From assembly GCF_900099995.1 (NCBI RefSeq), contig NZ_FNCZ01000003.1:413202-471346 (forward strand): a stretch of 58,145 nt of DNA. The letters are read 5' to 3'. The notes under the pieces were generated by a model. It searched no databases. It worked only from the letters and a program-made list of their open reading frames with translations, and was not told where the DNA came from. Position numbers and translations under genes: made by a program. Shown piece by piece: positions 35,797 through 46,117 of this stretch; position 1 is the stretch's first letter, and each line of letters opens with the position of its first letter. Source of the DNA: Winogradskyella thalassocola (GTDB lineage: Bacteria > Bacteroidota > Bacteroidia > Flavobacteriales > Flavobacteriaceae).

Positions 35797-36127
35797 ACAA
35801 CTTGAATAGGCGCTCTAAAAAACGATACATATTTTGTTCTGTAATATCAAAATCATCATCTGATAGAAATAGAACTTTTATATCTTCGAGTAGAATATCG
35901 ATATCGTCTTTTGTATAATTATGCTGTTCTAAACTCGTCGTTATTTTCTTGATACCTTGATAATCGTTATCGCGATTAAACTCATCATGGATATCTTTAA
36001 AGGTTTGCTGATCTACTTTAGAAAGAATCATGTTTCTTTCCTCGGTTTTTTCTTTAAAATCAGAATTTGCAGCAAAAAGTAAAATGTAGGCTACGAGTTC
36101 ATCTCGCGTCCAGTCGATTGTGTTCAT
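35795..36127 (-). CDS. Small acidic helical hypothetical protein
   Basis: A 110-residue, probably all-helical protein (MNTIDWTRDELVAYILLFAANSDF, EERNMILSKVDQQTFKDIHDEF, KDDIDILLEDIKVLFLSDDDFD, NMYRFLERLFKL). The layout resembles TerB-like or other small helical bundles, but no metal-binding motif is evident. It begins 4 bp after the sulfurtransferase stop on the same strand, so the two form an operon. Function unknown. Confidence 0.7.
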   Translation of the reverse strand: MNTIDWTRDELVAYILLFAANSDFKEKTEERNMILSKVDQQTFKDIHDEFNRDNDYQGIKKITTSLEQHNYTKDDIDILLEDIKVLFLSDDDFDITEQNMYRFLERLFKL

Positions 36128-36131
36128 TGAA

Positions 36132-36947
36132 TTAAGGTGTTAGGCTTCCATATTCTGTCCATGAACCATCATAGACAATTAAATTATTATAATTACAAAG
36201 TGTTGCTCCTAAGGCTAAAATACAAGCTGTAATGCCAGAGCCACAACTAAATACCATTTGTGTTTCATGTTCTATTAAATCATCAAAGATTGTTTGAAGT
36301 GCGTCTTTAGACTTCATTGTATAACCATCAAATAACACGGTATATGGTAAATTTTTCGAATTCGGAATGGTGCCACGTCGCAACCCTTCTTTGGGTTCGT
36401 CTACCTTACACAAAAAACGATCTTCAGAACGCGCATCAACAACTAAAGTGTCCTTATCATTGCGGAATTCATTAACACCATTGAAGTCCGTCATTAAACG
36501 GGCATGGAATTCTGCTACAAAATCACCCAAAGCATACACTGTATCTATATAGTTTTCAATAGGAAAACCATCTTGTTGCCATTGTGGTAAGCCGCCATCT
36601 AAAACTGCGACATTTTTAAAACCAAAAACTTTAAATAACCACCATACTCTTGCACTTGAATAAATGCCTTTATCATCATAAACCACAATTACAGAATCAT
36701 TATTGATTCCTAATAATTGCGCTTCTGTTTGAAATTGTTCTTTTGAAGGTAAGGTACTTGGGAAAGGGGCTGATATATCACTAAATTTTTGTTTAATATC
36801 GAAAAATCTAGCGTTGGGTATTCGCGTTGAAACAGGACTGATCACCTTATTAATTGTGGCATCTAGCACTATTAAATTAATGGCATCACTGTTTTTATGA
36901 AGCCATTCAACGGAAACTAAATCTGAATTTAAATCTTTTATTTCCAA
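36132..36947 (-). CDS. sseA: Sulfurtransferase with two rhodanese domains (SseA-like)
   Basis: A 271-residue tandem rhodanese. The N-terminal inactive domain (about 10-130) has 'VSVEWLHKN..AINLIVLDATI' and 'SSARVWWLFKVFGFKNVAVLDGGLPQW'. The C-terminal domain has 'TLVVDARSEDRF' and the active loop CGSGITA with Cys235. CGSG[IV]TA is the loop of 3-mercaptopyruvate sulfurtransferases, as opposed to CRxGx[RT] of thiosulfate enzymes, so the substrate is probably 3-mercaptopyruvate. It is the first gene of a two-gene unit with the 110-residue protein. Confidence 0.9.
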   Translation of the reverse strand: MEIKDLNSDLVSVEWLHKNSDAINLIVLDATINKVISPVSTRIPNARFFDIKQKFSDISAPFPSTLPSKEQFQTEAQLLGINNDSVIVVYDDKGIYSSARVWWLFKVFGFKNVAVLDGGLPQWQQDGFPIENYIDTVYALGDFVAEFHARLMTDFNGVNEFRNDKDTLVVDARSEDRFLCKVDEPKEGLRRGTIPNSKNLPYTVLFDGYTMKSKDALQTIFDDLIEHETQMVFSCGSGITACILALGATLCNYNNLIVYDGSWTEYGSLTP

Positions 36948-37068
36948 CTGATTATATATTTAATCTATGGATTTGAACACGACATGCTAAATTGCATTTC
37001 ATTTTTTCTTTGTTAATTTGAATTGTATAAAGTTAAAAATAATTTATCATATTTCAATATACTGAAAT

Positions 37069-38514
37069 TTAAGAATCTAAATCGAAAGTTTCACTTGGAT
37101 TTTCATGTTCTTTATAATCAAGCATGTTCTCACCATCTGCAATAATCGAACATACCGTTGCATCACCTGTAACATTAACCACTGTTCTAAACATATCTAA
37201 TATTCTATCTACCGGGAAAATAATAGCAATCCACGCAGGGTTTAATCCTACAGAACTTAATACGATAATCAACATTACTAAACCAGCACTTGGTACAGCT
37301 GCTGAACCAATAGATGCCAAAGTTGCAGTTAATACTACAGTTATTTGTTGCCCTATTGTTAAATCTATCATATGCATTTGTGCTAGAAATATAACCGCTA
37401 CAGCTTGATACATACTTGTACCATCCATATTAACGGTTGCACCGATAGGAAGTACAAAACTGCTTATTTTTTTATCTACACCTAAGTTTTCTTCCACACA
37501 TTCCATTGTTACTGGAAGTGTAGCCGCACTACTCGATGTTGAGAATGCCAAAGTCTGCGCAGGACTCATCGCTTTAAAAAAGCCTTTATAAGGTATTTGT
37601 TTTACAAAAAGCTTCAAAATCAAAGGATAAATTACAAATATCATTAGAAGCAAGCCTGCTAAAACAGTAATCGAGTACCAGCTTAATCCTTTAAAAATCT
37701 CCACGACTTTACCAATATCATCACCTGCCATTTTACTCACGACTCCTGCTAACAACGCAAATACAAAAAATGGAGCGCCTTGCATAACAATATCAACCAT
37801 TTTTAAAAAAACTTCATTAACTCCATTTACTAAATTTAGTACGGGTTGTGACTTATCAGTTGGTACAAATAATAAACAAACACCAAAGAAAATAGCAAAG
37901 AATATAATCTGAAGCATTAGTCCATTATTAGATAGTGAATGGAAAAAATTACTAGGAACAATATCTACTAGTGGCTGTAAAGGGGTGGTTTCTTTGCGGC
38001 TTTTAACTGTTTCCATTTTATCAGCAACAGCTGCTTCTTTTAATTCACTCTTAGATAATTCTGAAATCTCCTGAGCACGTTCAAAAAATTCTGGATCTTG
38101 AAGATAGTTGATACCATCTTTAATGACATGACCTTCACTTGCTGCCCAAATTTCATAACTGATACGGTTATCAATTCGGCTTTGTTCATCAATAAGCTCT
38201 CCTGGTTTAATGACATTGACTAATACTAATCCTAATGAAATTGCCATTATTGTTGTGAGTAAGTAAATCCCTAAGGTCTTACCTCCCATTCTACCTAAAC
38301 TCTTTGGGTCACCAATATTAGCAACACCGCTTATAATAGAAAACAACACTAGAGGAACAGCAATTAGCTTTAATAAATTGATAAAAATAGTTCCGAAAGG
38401 ATCTATCCAATCTATAGTAAATTGACTCCAACCCATTGTGCTTGATAGTAAAGCCCAAATGATACCCAGAACCATTCCTATTATAATTTTCCAATGTAGT
38501 GCTAGTTTTTTCAT
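37069..38514 (-). CDS. Dicarboxylate/amino acid:cation symporter (DAACS family)
   Basis: A 481-residue sodium- or proton-coupled carrier of the GltP/DctA family with eight transmembrane helices and two re-entrant loops. Diagnostic segments are the serine-rich loop 'AFSTSSSAATLPVTMECVEENLGV', 'SSFVLPIGATVNMDGTSMYQAVAVIFLAQ' and 'FPVDRILDMFRTVVNVTGDATVCSII'. An inserted hydrophilic stretch (about 100-190) lies between helices 3 and 4, usual in Bacteroidota members. The likely substrate is glutamate/aspartate or a C4 acid. It is a single gene on the minus strand. Confidence 0.93.
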   Translation of the reverse strand: MKKLALHWKIIIGMVLGIIWALLSSTMGWSQFTIDWIDPFGTIFINLLKLIAVPLVLFSIISGVANIGDPKSLGRMGGKTLGIYLLTTIMAISLGLVLVNVIKPGELIDEQSRIDNRISYEIWAASEGHVIKDGINYLQDPEFFERAQEISELSKSELKEAAVADKMETVKSRKETTPLQPLVDIVPSNFFHSLSNNGLMLQIIFFAIFFGVCLLFVPTDKSQPVLNLVNGVNEVFLKMVDIVMQGAPFFVFALLAGVVSKMAGDDIGKVVEIFKGLSWYSITVLAGLLLMIFVIYPLILKLFVKQIPYKGFFKAMSPAQTLAFSTSSSAATLPVTMECVEENLGVDKKISSFVLPIGATVNMDGTSMYQAVAVIFLAQMHMIDLTIGQQITVVLTATLASIGSAAVPSAGLVMLIIVLSSVGLNPAWIAIIFPVDRILDMFRTVVNVTGDATVCSIIADGENMLDYKEHENPSETFDLDS

Positions 38515-38579
38515 ATGCTATAGTCCTATAAAAGCAGGAGTCTGTTGGTTAATATTTTTTATTCATAATCACTAAATGA

Positions 38580-39650
38580 TTACCATTCTCTAGATTCTTG
38601 CCTGCGTAAAAGCATGTTGTCTGCAATTACTAAAGCTGCCATGGCCTCAACAATAGGCACAGCTCTAGGTACTACACAAGGATCGTGTCTGCCTTTTCCT
38701 TGCATTTCTACAATTTCGCCAGCACTGTTTAAAGCATCTTGTTTTTGTATCACTGTGGCAACAGGTTTAAAAGCAACTCTAAAATAAATGTCCATACCGT
38801 TAGAAATTCCACCTTGTATACCTCCAGATAAATTAGTTTTTGTCGTTCCGTTTATATTAAACAAATCGTTGTGTTCACTTCCTTTCATTTTAGCTCCACA
38901 AAATCCACTACCGTACTCAAAACCTTTTACGGCATTTATGGACAGCATGGCTTTTCCTAATTCCGCATGCAATTTGTCAAAAACAGGCTCTCCTAAACCA
39001 ACGGGCACATTTTGAATGACACAAGTTATGGTGCCACCAATGGTATCTCCTTGTTTTTTAATCTCTTCAATTTTAGAAATCATTTTTTCTGCTGTGGCTT
39101 CATCTGGACAACGAATAACATTAGATTCAATTTTACTAAAATCTAAATCTTGATAAGGTTTATCTATAAATATTTCACCTACCGAAGAAGTAAACGCGTT
39201 TATTTTAATAGTGCTAAGCATTTGTTTTGCAATCGCTCCAGCAACCACTCTAGAAGCAGTTTCGCGTGCAGAACTTCGTCCTCCGCCTCTATAATCTCTT
39301 ACTCCGTATTTTTTGTCGTACGTGTAATCGGCATGGCTAGGACGATACACATCTTTTATATGCGTGTAATCTTTAGATTTCTGATTGGTGTTATGAATTA
39401 CAAATCCAATTGGTGTTCCAGTTGTAAAGCCCTCAAAAATACCGGAATAAAATTCAACCGTATCTGGTTCTTTACGTTGTGTAACTATTTTAGATTGTCC
39501 TGGTTTTCTACGATTTAACTCTTCTTGAATCGCTTCAAGATCGAGTTTTATACCTGACGGACAGCCATCTATAATGCCTCCAATTGCTTTACCGTGAGAT
39601 TCACCGTATGTTGTAAGTTTGAATAATTTTCCGAAGGAATTTCCTGCCAT
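38580..39650 (-). CDS. aroC: Chorismate synthase
   Basis: A 356-residue enzyme that makes chorismate from 5-enolpyruvylshikimate-3-phosphate with reduced FMN, the last step of the shikimate pathway. Full-length family motifs are '[31 protein letters not shown]', '[15 protein letters not shown]', '[19 protein letters not shown]' and '[22 protein letters not shown]'. The start at 39650 is the usual MAGNSFG. No other aro gene is beside it. Confidence 0.98.
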   Translation of the reverse strand: MAGNSFGKLFKLTTYGESHGKAIGGIIDGCPSGIKLDLEAIQEELNRRKPGQSKIVTQRKEPDTVEFYSGIFEGFTTGTPIGFVIHNTNQKSKDYTHIKDVYRPSHADYTYDKKYGVRDYRGGGRSSARETASRVVAGAIAKQMLSTIKINAFTSSVGEIFIDKPYQDLDFSKIESNVIRCPDEATAEKMISKIEEIKKQGDTIGGTITCVIQNVPVGLGEPVFDKLHAELGKAMLSINAVKGFEYGSGFCGAKMKGSEHNDLFNINGTTKTNLSGGIQGGISNGMDIYFRVAFKPVATVIQKQDALNSAGEIVEMQGKGRHDPCVVPRAVPIVEAMAALVIADNMLLRRQESREW

Positions 39651-39859
39651 TGCAATTTATTTTACGCTAATGTAATTGTTATATTATAAAAACGAAAATG
39701 CCATGGCGTATTTCACCTATTATCAATCAAATACTTACTCTTAATGTTTAGTAATATTTAGGTAATGTATTAATAACATTTTCCTCATACTTAGTTAATT
39801 ATAGGTTAACCCAATTCTTAAATATATTGAAGTTCTTTGCTATATAGATTTTTAACATT

Positions 39860-40729
39860 GTGAAAATAAGACGAAAAGTAGAAATAGCGGTCATTTCGGA
39901 TGTACATCTTGGTACTTATGGTTGCCATGCTAAGCAGTTATTAACCTATTTGAATAGCATTGACCCTAAAAAATTAATTTTAAATGGAGATATCGTTGAT
40001 ATATGGCAATTTAAAAAACGATACTTTCCGAAATCTCACCTTAGCGTTATTAAAAAAATAATGGATTTCGCTGCCAACGGAACAGAAGTCATTTATATTA
40101 CTGGGAATCATGACGAAATGCTGCGAAAGTTTACAGATACTGAAATTGGAAATATTTCAATTGTAAACAAACTCGTTTTAGAATTAGATGGGAAACGAGC
40201 TTGGTTTTTCCATGGTGATGTTTTTGATATTTCAATTCAAAATGCTAAATGGCTTGCTAAACTTGGGGGTTGGGGTTATGATTTCCTTATTCTCGTTAAT
40301 CAATTCACCAATTGGTTTTCGGATAAGATGGGTAAAGAACGTTATTCATTATCTAAAAAGATAAAAAACAGCGTCAAAGGAGCTGTAAAATATATCAATG
40401 ATTTTGAACAAGTCGCAACTGATCTAGCAATAGAAAATGGCTATGATTACGTAATTTGTGGTCACATTCATCAGCCAAAAATGCTAATTAAGAAGAACAA
40501 ACATGGCAAAACAACCTATTTAAATTCTGGTGATTGGGTTGAAAATTTCACAGCACTAGAATATCAATTTAAACGTTGGAAAATTTACAATTACAACGAA
40601 GATAAATTGTCTGCGTTTTATGCTGATGAAGACATTAAGGATATGGAGCTTAAAGATTTAATAGCAGCGATAACCATTGTAGAGCAACCTACATCTAAGA
40701 AAAAGAAAAAAAGCAAAGATAAAGACTAG
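39860..40729 (+). CDS. LpxH-like metallophosphoesterase
   Basis: A 289-residue calcineurin-type phosphoesterase related to UDP-2,3-diacylglucosamine hydrolase, a lipid A pathway enzyme. Metal-site motifs in order are SDVHLG (Asp14, His16), NGDIVDIW, GNHDE, HGDVFD and CGHIHQP. A helical cap of about 60 residues between the last two (LVNQFTNWFSDKMGKERYSLSKKIKNSV) is typical of the Bacteroidota LpxH/YbbF-like group. The start is GTG 39860, as no ATG is present before the first beta strand. A Lys-rich tail ends the protein. The last 4 bp overlap the convergent FAD/Fe-S gene. Confidence 0.85.
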   Translation: MKIRRKVEIAVISDVHLGTYGCHAKQLLTYLNSIDPKKLILNGDIVDIWQFKKRYFPKSHLSVIKKIMDFAANGTEVIYITGNHDEMLRKFTDTEIGNISIVNKLVLELDGKRAWFFHGDVFDISIQNAKWLAKLGGWGYDFLILVNQFTNWFSDKMGKERYSLSKKIKNSVKGAVKYINDFEQVATDLAIENGYDYVICGHIHQPKMLIKKNKHGKTTYLNSGDWVENFTALEYQFKRWKIYNYNEDKLSAFYADEDIKDMELKDLIAAITIVEQPTSKKKKKSKDKD

Positions 40730-43701
40730 AGCAACGCTTCTTTTAAGATGCTTATCGGATGCCTTGCCACGCGTCCTGTACCATCTTTAATTTGATGTCT
40801 ACAACTTGTTCCGTTTGCTGAAATTAGAGTGTCGTCCGAAGCTTTTCTAACCGAAGGAAATAAGGTTTGTTCACCAATTGTCATACTGACCTCATAATGT
40901 TCCTTTTCATATCCAAAGCTACCAGCCATTCCACAACAACCACTCGGAATAATGGTGACACTGTAATTCTCTGGTAAATTTAAAACATCAAAACTCGATT
41001 TCTGATTCGATAATGCCTTTTGATGACAATGCCCATGAAACTTTATGGTTTTCACTTCTTTTGTAAATTGTTCTGAATTTATATGTCCTAGTTTAGCTTC
41101 TTGTTGAATAAATTCTTCAATTAAAAACGTGTGTTGAGCAATAGATTTTGCTCCGTCTTTATCATCTGCTAATCGGATATATTCATCTTTAAAAGTTAAA
41201 ATTGCAGACGGCTCTATACCAACTAATGGTGTAGTTTTTGATATTATATTTTTGAATTTAGATACGTTTTCATTCGCTACTTTTTTCGCGTCTTCAAGTA
41301 ACCCTTTTGAAAGCATTGAGCGTCCTGATTCTGAATGCGAAATGATAGTCACTTTATAATTTAAACGACTCAACAACTCAATGGCATCGACACCTATTTC
41401 GGTATCTAAATGATTTGTAAATTCATCATTAAACAAAATCACTTCTTTAATATAATTATCTCTAACTATCTTGTTTTTATAATTTTGAAACTCTTTATAT
41501 AAACTCTTACTTGACACCTTAGGTAAGCTGCGTTCTTTTGCAATGCCTCCTACCGATTTTATAATTGAACTTGTAAATCTATTCGAAAATATAAAATTGG
41601 TTAGCTTCGGAACATGACTTGCAAAGCCATTTATTTTATTATTATAAGCGAATAGTTTCGTTCTAAAAGGTACACCATTGACCTTCTGATATTGGTACTG
41701 AAATTCAGCTTTTAAACTCGCTACATCAACACTACTCGGACACTCACTGGCACATGCTTTACAACTTAGACATAAATCAAAAACCTCTTTCAATTCTTTA
41801 TGATCAAATCGATTTGCTTTTTCAGAATTTGTTAAAAATTCCCGAAGTGTATTTGCACGTCCTCTCGTAGTATCTTTTTCGTTTCTAGTGGCTCTATAAC
41901 TCGGACACATGGTGCCGCCAAATTCGGGTAATTTTCTACAATCACCAGAACCATTACATTTTTCAGCTTCACGTAAAATACCTTCAGACGCAGAAAAATC
42001 GAGTAAGGTTTCAATTTGAGGTTCTGATCTATCAACTTCATATCTAAAACTTTTATCCATAGGATAAGCGTCAACAATCTTTCCTGGATTAAAAATATTT
42101 TGAGGATCAAAAGCCGACTTAATTCGTTTTATAATTTGATAATTCGCTTCGCCAATCATCATAGGAATAAATTCTGCACGCACAATACCATCACCGTGTT
42201 CACCAGACATTGAGCCGTTGTATTTCTTTACTAGCTTAGCAACATCAGTGGTAATTTTCCTAAATAAGACCACATCTTCAGATTGCTTTAAATCTAGTAT
42301 TGGACGCAAGTGCAATTCACCTGCCCCAGCGTGTGCGTAATACACCGCATTTTGATTATACGATGTCATTAACGTAGTGAACTCTGAAATATAAGCATCT
42401 AAATCCTCTAAGGCTACAGCGGTATCTTCAATACAAGCAACTGCTTTTTTATCGCCAATTATATTACCTAACAAACCTAAACCTGCTTTTCGTAATTCTA
42501 CAGCTTTATCAATATCTTCAGCTCTTAAAATCGGAGCTGCATACGATAAATTGAGTGTATTTACTGCAGTAATGAATCTGTCAATAGCGAGTTGTAATAG
42601 CTCTGGAGTTTCTGCTTTTAATTCACACATTAAAATAGCTGCAGGATTCCCTTCTATAAACTGTCTATTATCTTGTTGGGTTTTATTATATTTTGTGAGA
42701 TTTAAAATGGTATCATCCATCATTTCACAGGTATGCAAATTGTGCTGCATCACTGTTTCAACAGCGTTTAAGCATTTGGCAACACTTTCAAAATGTAAAG
42801 CGATAATGGCACTTTCATTGGGTGGTAAAACATCTAACTGTAAGGTGATTTCTGTTGTAAATGCTAAGGTGCCTTCACTTCCTGCTAACAATTGGCACAT
42901 ATTAAAATTGGCACTTCGACTACGCTCAGCGACCAAGTTTACACTTCGGTTAGTATCAATATCCAAAGTGGAAAAAACATCAGATTTAATTAATTCATCA
43001 ATCGCATAACCTGTGTTTCTTCTGTGTATTTCAGGTTTTGGAAAATGATCTTGAATTTGTTTCTGAATCGACTCAGGTTTTAATTCCTTATAAATACTGT
43101 TGTAAATAGAGCCTTCAAGCGAATTTAGTTTTAATTTTTGTTGAAATTCATCTGAATTAATACTTGAAAATTCAGCCTCACTGCCATCGCTTAAAATGGT
43201 TTTCATCTTTAAAACCTTATCACGCGTTACCCCATATTGAATCGACGTGGTTCCTGATGAGTTGTTTCCAACCATACCGCCTATCATACAACGATTAGAT
43301 GTTGATGTATTTGGTCCAAAAAATAAACCAAAGGGTTTTAAGTAATTATTCAGTTCATCACGTACTACTCCTGGTTGAACAGTTACCGTTTTTTCAGATT
43401 CATTAATATTTAAAATTCGAGTGAAATATTTAGAAACATCTACCACAATACCTTCGCCTACGCATTGTCCGGCTAACGATGTTCCTGCAGTTCTTGGAAT
43501 TAACGACGTATTGTGTGTTTTTGCAAAATGTATAAGGTGCTTAATATCTTGATTACTTTTTGGCAACGCTACAGCTAAAGGTAATTTTCTATAAACGGAT
43601 GCATCAGTAGCGTAAAGTTTTTGCATTAAGTTATCATTGTGCAAATCACCTTCTAATGTTATTCTTAAGGCTTTTAATTCCTCAACTATTTCGTTTTGCA
43701 T
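40726..43701 (-). CDS. FAD-linked oxidase fused to Fe-S domain (D-lactate dehydrogenase-like, GlcD-GlcF fusion)
   Basis: A 991-residue oxidoreductase. The N-terminal FAD-binding PCMH domain (LIPRTAGTSLAGQCVGEGIVVDVS) and FAD-oxidase C domain (GSEGTLAFTTEITLQLD, YYAHAGAGELHLRP, NPGKIVDAYPMD) are followed by a Fe-S region with CNGSGDC...CPS and CLSCKACASECPSS, and a C-terminal cysteine-rich CCG domain (HGHCHQKALSN, PSGCCGMAGSFGYE). This is the layout of quinone-linked D-lactate or 2-hydroxyglutarate dehydrogenases; the substrate is not set by the sequence. I use ATG 43701 (MQNEIVEELK); the frame allows a TTG four codons upstream. It overlaps the phosphoesterase tail by 4 bp. Confidence 0.9.
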   Translation of the reverse strand: MQNEIVEELKALRITLEGDLHNDNLMQKLYATDASVYRKLPLAVALPKSNQDIKHLIHFAKTHNTSLIPRTAGTSLAGQCVGEGIVVDVSKYFTRILNINESEKTVTVQPGVVRDELNNYLKPFGLFFGPNTSTSNRCMIGGMVGNNSSGTTSIQYGVTRDKVLKMKTILSDGSEAEFSSINSDEFQQKLKLNSLEGSIYNSIYKELKPESIQKQIQDHFPKPEIHRRNTGYAIDELIKSDVFSTLDIDTNRSVNLVAERSRSANFNMCQLLAGSEGTLAFTTEITLQLDVLPPNESAIIALHFESVAKCLNAVETVMQHNLHTCEMMDDTILNLTKYNKTQQDNRQFIEGNPAAILMCELKAETPELLQLAIDRFITAVNTLNLSYAAPILRAEDIDKAVELRKAGLGLLGNIIGDKKAVACIEDTAVALEDLDAYISEFTTLMTSYNQNAVYYAHAGAGELHLRPILDLKQSEDVVLFRKITTDVAKLVKKYNGSMSGEHGDGIVRAEFIPMMIGEANYQIIKRIKSAFDPQNIFNPGKIVDAYPMDKSFRYEVDRSEPQIETLLDFSASEGILREAEKCNGSGDCRKLPEFGGTMCPSYRATRNEKDTTRGRANTLREFLTNSEKANRFDHKELKEVFDLCLSCKACASECPSSVDVASLKAEFQYQYQKVNGVPFRTKLFAYNNKINGFASHVPKLTNFIFSNRFTSSIIKSVGGIAKERSLPKVSSKSLYKEFQNYKNKIVRDNYIKEVILFNDEFTNHLDTEIGVDAIELLSRLNYKVTIISHSESGRSMLSKGLLEDAKKVANENVSKFKNIISKTTPLVGIEPSAILTFKDEYIRLADDKDGAKSIAQHTFLIEEFIQQEAKLGHINSEQFTKEVKTIKFHGHCHQKALSNQKSSFDVLNLPENYSVTIIPSGCCGMAGSFGYEKEHYEVSMTIGEQTLFPSVRKASDDTLISANGTSCRHQIKDGTGRVARHPISILKEALL

Positions 43702-43772
43702 AAGGGTTAACAATCTATTGTAATGAGTTATAATTTTATCTTAAAAACAAAGCAAATCATCCAATTAAGTTC

Positions 43773-43780
43773 TAATTTTG
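43773..43780 (+). promoter_or_regulatory. Bacteroidota -7 box (TAATTTTG) for the small barrel gene
   Basis: Matches TAnnTTTG, 64 bp before the ATG at 43844, in a divergent 142-bp gap with the FAD/Fe-S gene. Confidence 0.4.
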
Positions 43781-43843
43781 ACGTTATAGAAAATTAGCAC
43801 ATAACTAATTGCTAAAACTAAGAATTTAAAACTCAATATTATT

Positions 43844-44329
43844 ATGAAGAAATTATTTTTATTAGGTGTATTCGCCATAGGATTTGCAAGTTTATCTAAC
43901 GCACAAGACATTGCAGAAAATGCAATTGGACTACGATTAGGTGATAGCGATGGCTTTGGAACAGAGGTTTCATATCAACGTGCACTTGGTGGTAACAACA
44001 GATTAGAAGTAGATTTAGGTTGGAGAAATAGTAAAAACTATGATGGTTTTAAATTAGCAGGTATTTACCAATGGGTTTGGAATATAGAAGGAGGATTCAA
44101 CTGGTATGCTGGTGCTGGTGGTGGACTTGGTTCTTATAGTTTTGACAACTATAATGATGAAAAAGATTATAACGAAACTTTTGCATTTATCGCTGGTGAT
44201 GTTGGTATAGAATACAGTTTTGATTTTCCTTTATTATTATCTTTAGACTTTAGACCAGAACTTGGTTTTGGTGATTTTAATGATGATCTTGATTTTGATA
44301 TCGCTTTAGGTATTAGATACCAATTTTAA
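43844..44329 (+). CDS. Small outer-membrane beta-barrel protein
   Basis: A 161-residue protein with a signal peptide (MKKLFLLGVFAIGFASLSNAQ) and about eight short amphipathic strands: 'AIGLRLGDSDGFGTEVSYQRAL', 'NRLEVDLGWR', 'FKLAGIYQWVWNI', 'FNWYAGAGGGLGSYSF', 'FAFIAGDVGIEYSFDFPLLLSLDFRPELGFG' and a terminal aromatic residue (RYQF). This fits the OmpW/OmpX-like barrel group. Function unknown; such proteins are abundant in Flavobacteriia. A strong terminator follows. Confidence 0.88.
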   Translation: MKKLFLLGVFAIGFASLSNAQDIAENAIGLRLGDSDGFGTEVSYQRALGGNNRLEVDLGWRNSKNYDGFKLAGIYQWVWNIEGGFNWYAGAGGGLGSYSFDNYNDEKDYNETFAFIAGDVGIEYSFDFPLLLSLDFRPELGFGDFNDDLDFDIALGIRYQF

Positions 44330-44351
44330 ACTTTTTAAAATTATATATCTA

Positions 44352-44379
44352 AAACCACCTTTAACGAGGTGGTTTTTTT
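44352..44379 (+). terminator. Terminator after the small barrel gene
   Basis: AAACCACCT and AGGTGGTTT pair around the loop TTAACG and are followed by T7. The next gene starts only 17 bp beyond, so that gene must use a promoter within or read through this element. Confidence 0.9.
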
Positions 44380-44395
44380 ATTATTTTTAATTCAT

Positions 44396-46117
44396 ATGAA
44401 ACAACTTGCAATCATAGGAATGGGGCCAAGAGGTCTATACGCTTTAGAGAACCTTCTCATTGAACTTAGTAAAGCTGATGTACTTATTGGCATTCATGTT
44501 TTTGATGCGACTAGCAGTCCTGGCACCGGAAATGTTTGGGATAAATCGCAACCAGATTCCAATTGGATTAATATAACAGAACGTGCATTAACAGGAATAG
44601 AAAAGCGACCTCAAATTGACTACAGTAATGTTACCATTGATGAATTCCCGTCTTATCATGAGTGGTGTCAATTTTCTCAAAACAGTGATGACCCTGATAC
44701 TTTTCCGGCGCGAAATAAACTCGGAAATTATCTTAATGCCCGTTATAAATCCATTGAAAATATCTTAGAGAAATTAGATACTTTTAAATTTATTAAAGCG
44801 GAAGTTAGAAACATCAATTTAAAAAATAAAAAACTCGAAATTTCAACTAAAGACAATGCTAGGGAATATGATGATTTACTACTAACTATAGGTCACCAAC
44901 CCACAACACTTTCTGACCAATTACAAAAATGGCAATCGCATGTGGTTTCTCATAATTCTTTAACGCTTTTTGAAAATACTTACCCGATTACACAATTAAA
45001 GACTATAAAAAATAACACAAATATCAATATTGCCATTAGAGGTTTTGGCTTAGCTATGATTGACGTAATGCGTTATCTTACCATTAATGATTTTGGAAAT
45101 TTTAAAGTGATAAATAAAGATACTTTTAAAACCATTTATTATAAGAGCAAGTCACAAGATTTAAAACTAATTCCGTTTTCATTAGACGGTTTACCATTAG
45201 TTCCGAAGCCTCTAAACGAAAGGATTGATTCGTGGTACCAACCTACGAAAGAAGAATTAGATAGTTTTAAATCTGAAATCGAAGCCGTTTCACAACAAAC
45301 CACTGAAACAGATACCATAGATTTTTTAACGCATCCTATTGCTAAAATTACATCGCGTGTTTATTTAGACTTAGAAGATAAAGGCCTAGCACATGCCTTA
45401 AGTTCTTCTGAATTAGAGGTCATAATCTTAAATTGGTTAAATGATGACCATTATAACCATCCATTAATTCAAGATTCTAATAGTTCAACATATAAGTTGA
45501 TTCAGAATTATATTGAAATGGCTTTAGGTACCATTCCTGTTTCTCTCGATTATTGCATCGGACAAGTTTGGCGTCATTGTCAGCCGACCTTATACAAAGC
45601 TTTTTCGCATGCTAAAGTAAATAATGACATTATAGATAAAGTGATTGCCTTAGACGAACGTAGTAAACGTTATTCTTACGGACCACCGATTGAAAGTATG
45701 CAGCAAGTTTTAGCTTTGGTTGATGCAGATATATTGACACTAGACTTTGTCACTGATCCTGACATAGACTTAACAGCGGAAGGCTGGACTTTAAAAAATT
45801 CTAATAATGAATCCATCACCTGTTCTGTGATGATTAATAGTGTTTTGGACGCTCCAAAGTTACTTGAAGTCAACACGCCTTTAATTAAAGATTTACTTCA
45901 AAATGATTTGATACAACCTATCCATTCAAAATTAGGTATCGAAACAACTGCTGATGGTTATGTCATTACACCTGAAGCTAAAGACGATGTGCCTATTGCC
46001 GTTTTAGGTCGTTTGGCCAAAGGTAGCGTGATTGGTGTGGATGCTATTTTAGAATGTTTTGGACCACGTATTGAAGATTGGGCAAAAGCTTACGTGAAGC
46101 GACTAAACGCTAATTAG
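44396..46117 (+). CDS. FAD/NAD(P)-binding protein (FAD_NAD-bind 9 family)
   Basis: A 573-residue protein with an N-terminal dinucleotide fold (QLAIIGMGPRGLYALENLLIEL, residues 3-24), then 'VFDATSSPGTGNVWDKSQPDSNWIN' and 'LLLTIGHQPTT', the typical order of the PF13454 family, whose members are putative flavoprotein oxidoreductases or hydroxylase-like enzymes. I start at ATG 44396; an upstream in-frame start at 44369 would place codons in the terminator hairpin. The C-terminus ends 'GVDAILECFGPRIEDWAKAY', which is characteristic of the family. Substrate unknown. Its 3' 8 bp overlap the convergent DNA-repair gene. Confidence 0.85.
   Translation: MKQLAIIGMGPRGLYALENLLIELSKADVLIGIHVFDATSSPGTGNVWDKSQPDSNWINITERALTGIEKRPQIDYSNVTIDEFPSYHEWCQFSQNSDDPDTFPARNKLGNYLNARYKSIENILEKLDTFKFIKAEVRNINLKNKKLEISTKDNAREYDDLLLTIGHQPTTLSDQLQKWQSHVVSHNSLTLFENTYPITQLKTIKNNTNINIAIRGFGLAMIDVMRYLTINDFGNFKVINKDTFKTIYYKSKSQDLKLIPFSLDGLPLVPKPLNERIDSWYQPTKEELDSFKSEIEAVSQQTTETDTIDFLTHPIAKITSRVYLDLEDKGLAHALSSSELEVIILNWLNDDHYNHPLIQDSNSSTYKLIQNYIEMALGTIPVSLDYCIGQVWRHCQPTLYKAFSHAKVNNDIIDKVIALDERSKRYSYGPPIESMQQVLALVDADILTLDFVTDPDIDLTAEGWTLKNSNNESITCSVMINSVLDAPKLLEVNTPLIKDLLQNDLIQPIHSKLGIETTADGYVITPEAKDDVPIAVLGRLAKGSVIGVDAILECFGPRIEDWAKAYVKRLNAN

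Noticed and set aside
39150..39518. 122-codon plus-strand frame opposite chorismate synthase
   Set aside because: The aroC frame is unmistakable here; the other strand gives Ser/Phe-rich text without pattern.
42551..43009. 152-codon plus-strand frame inside the FAD/Fe-S oxidoreductase gene
   Set aside because: It opposes conserved FAD-domain sequence and has no promoter or family features.
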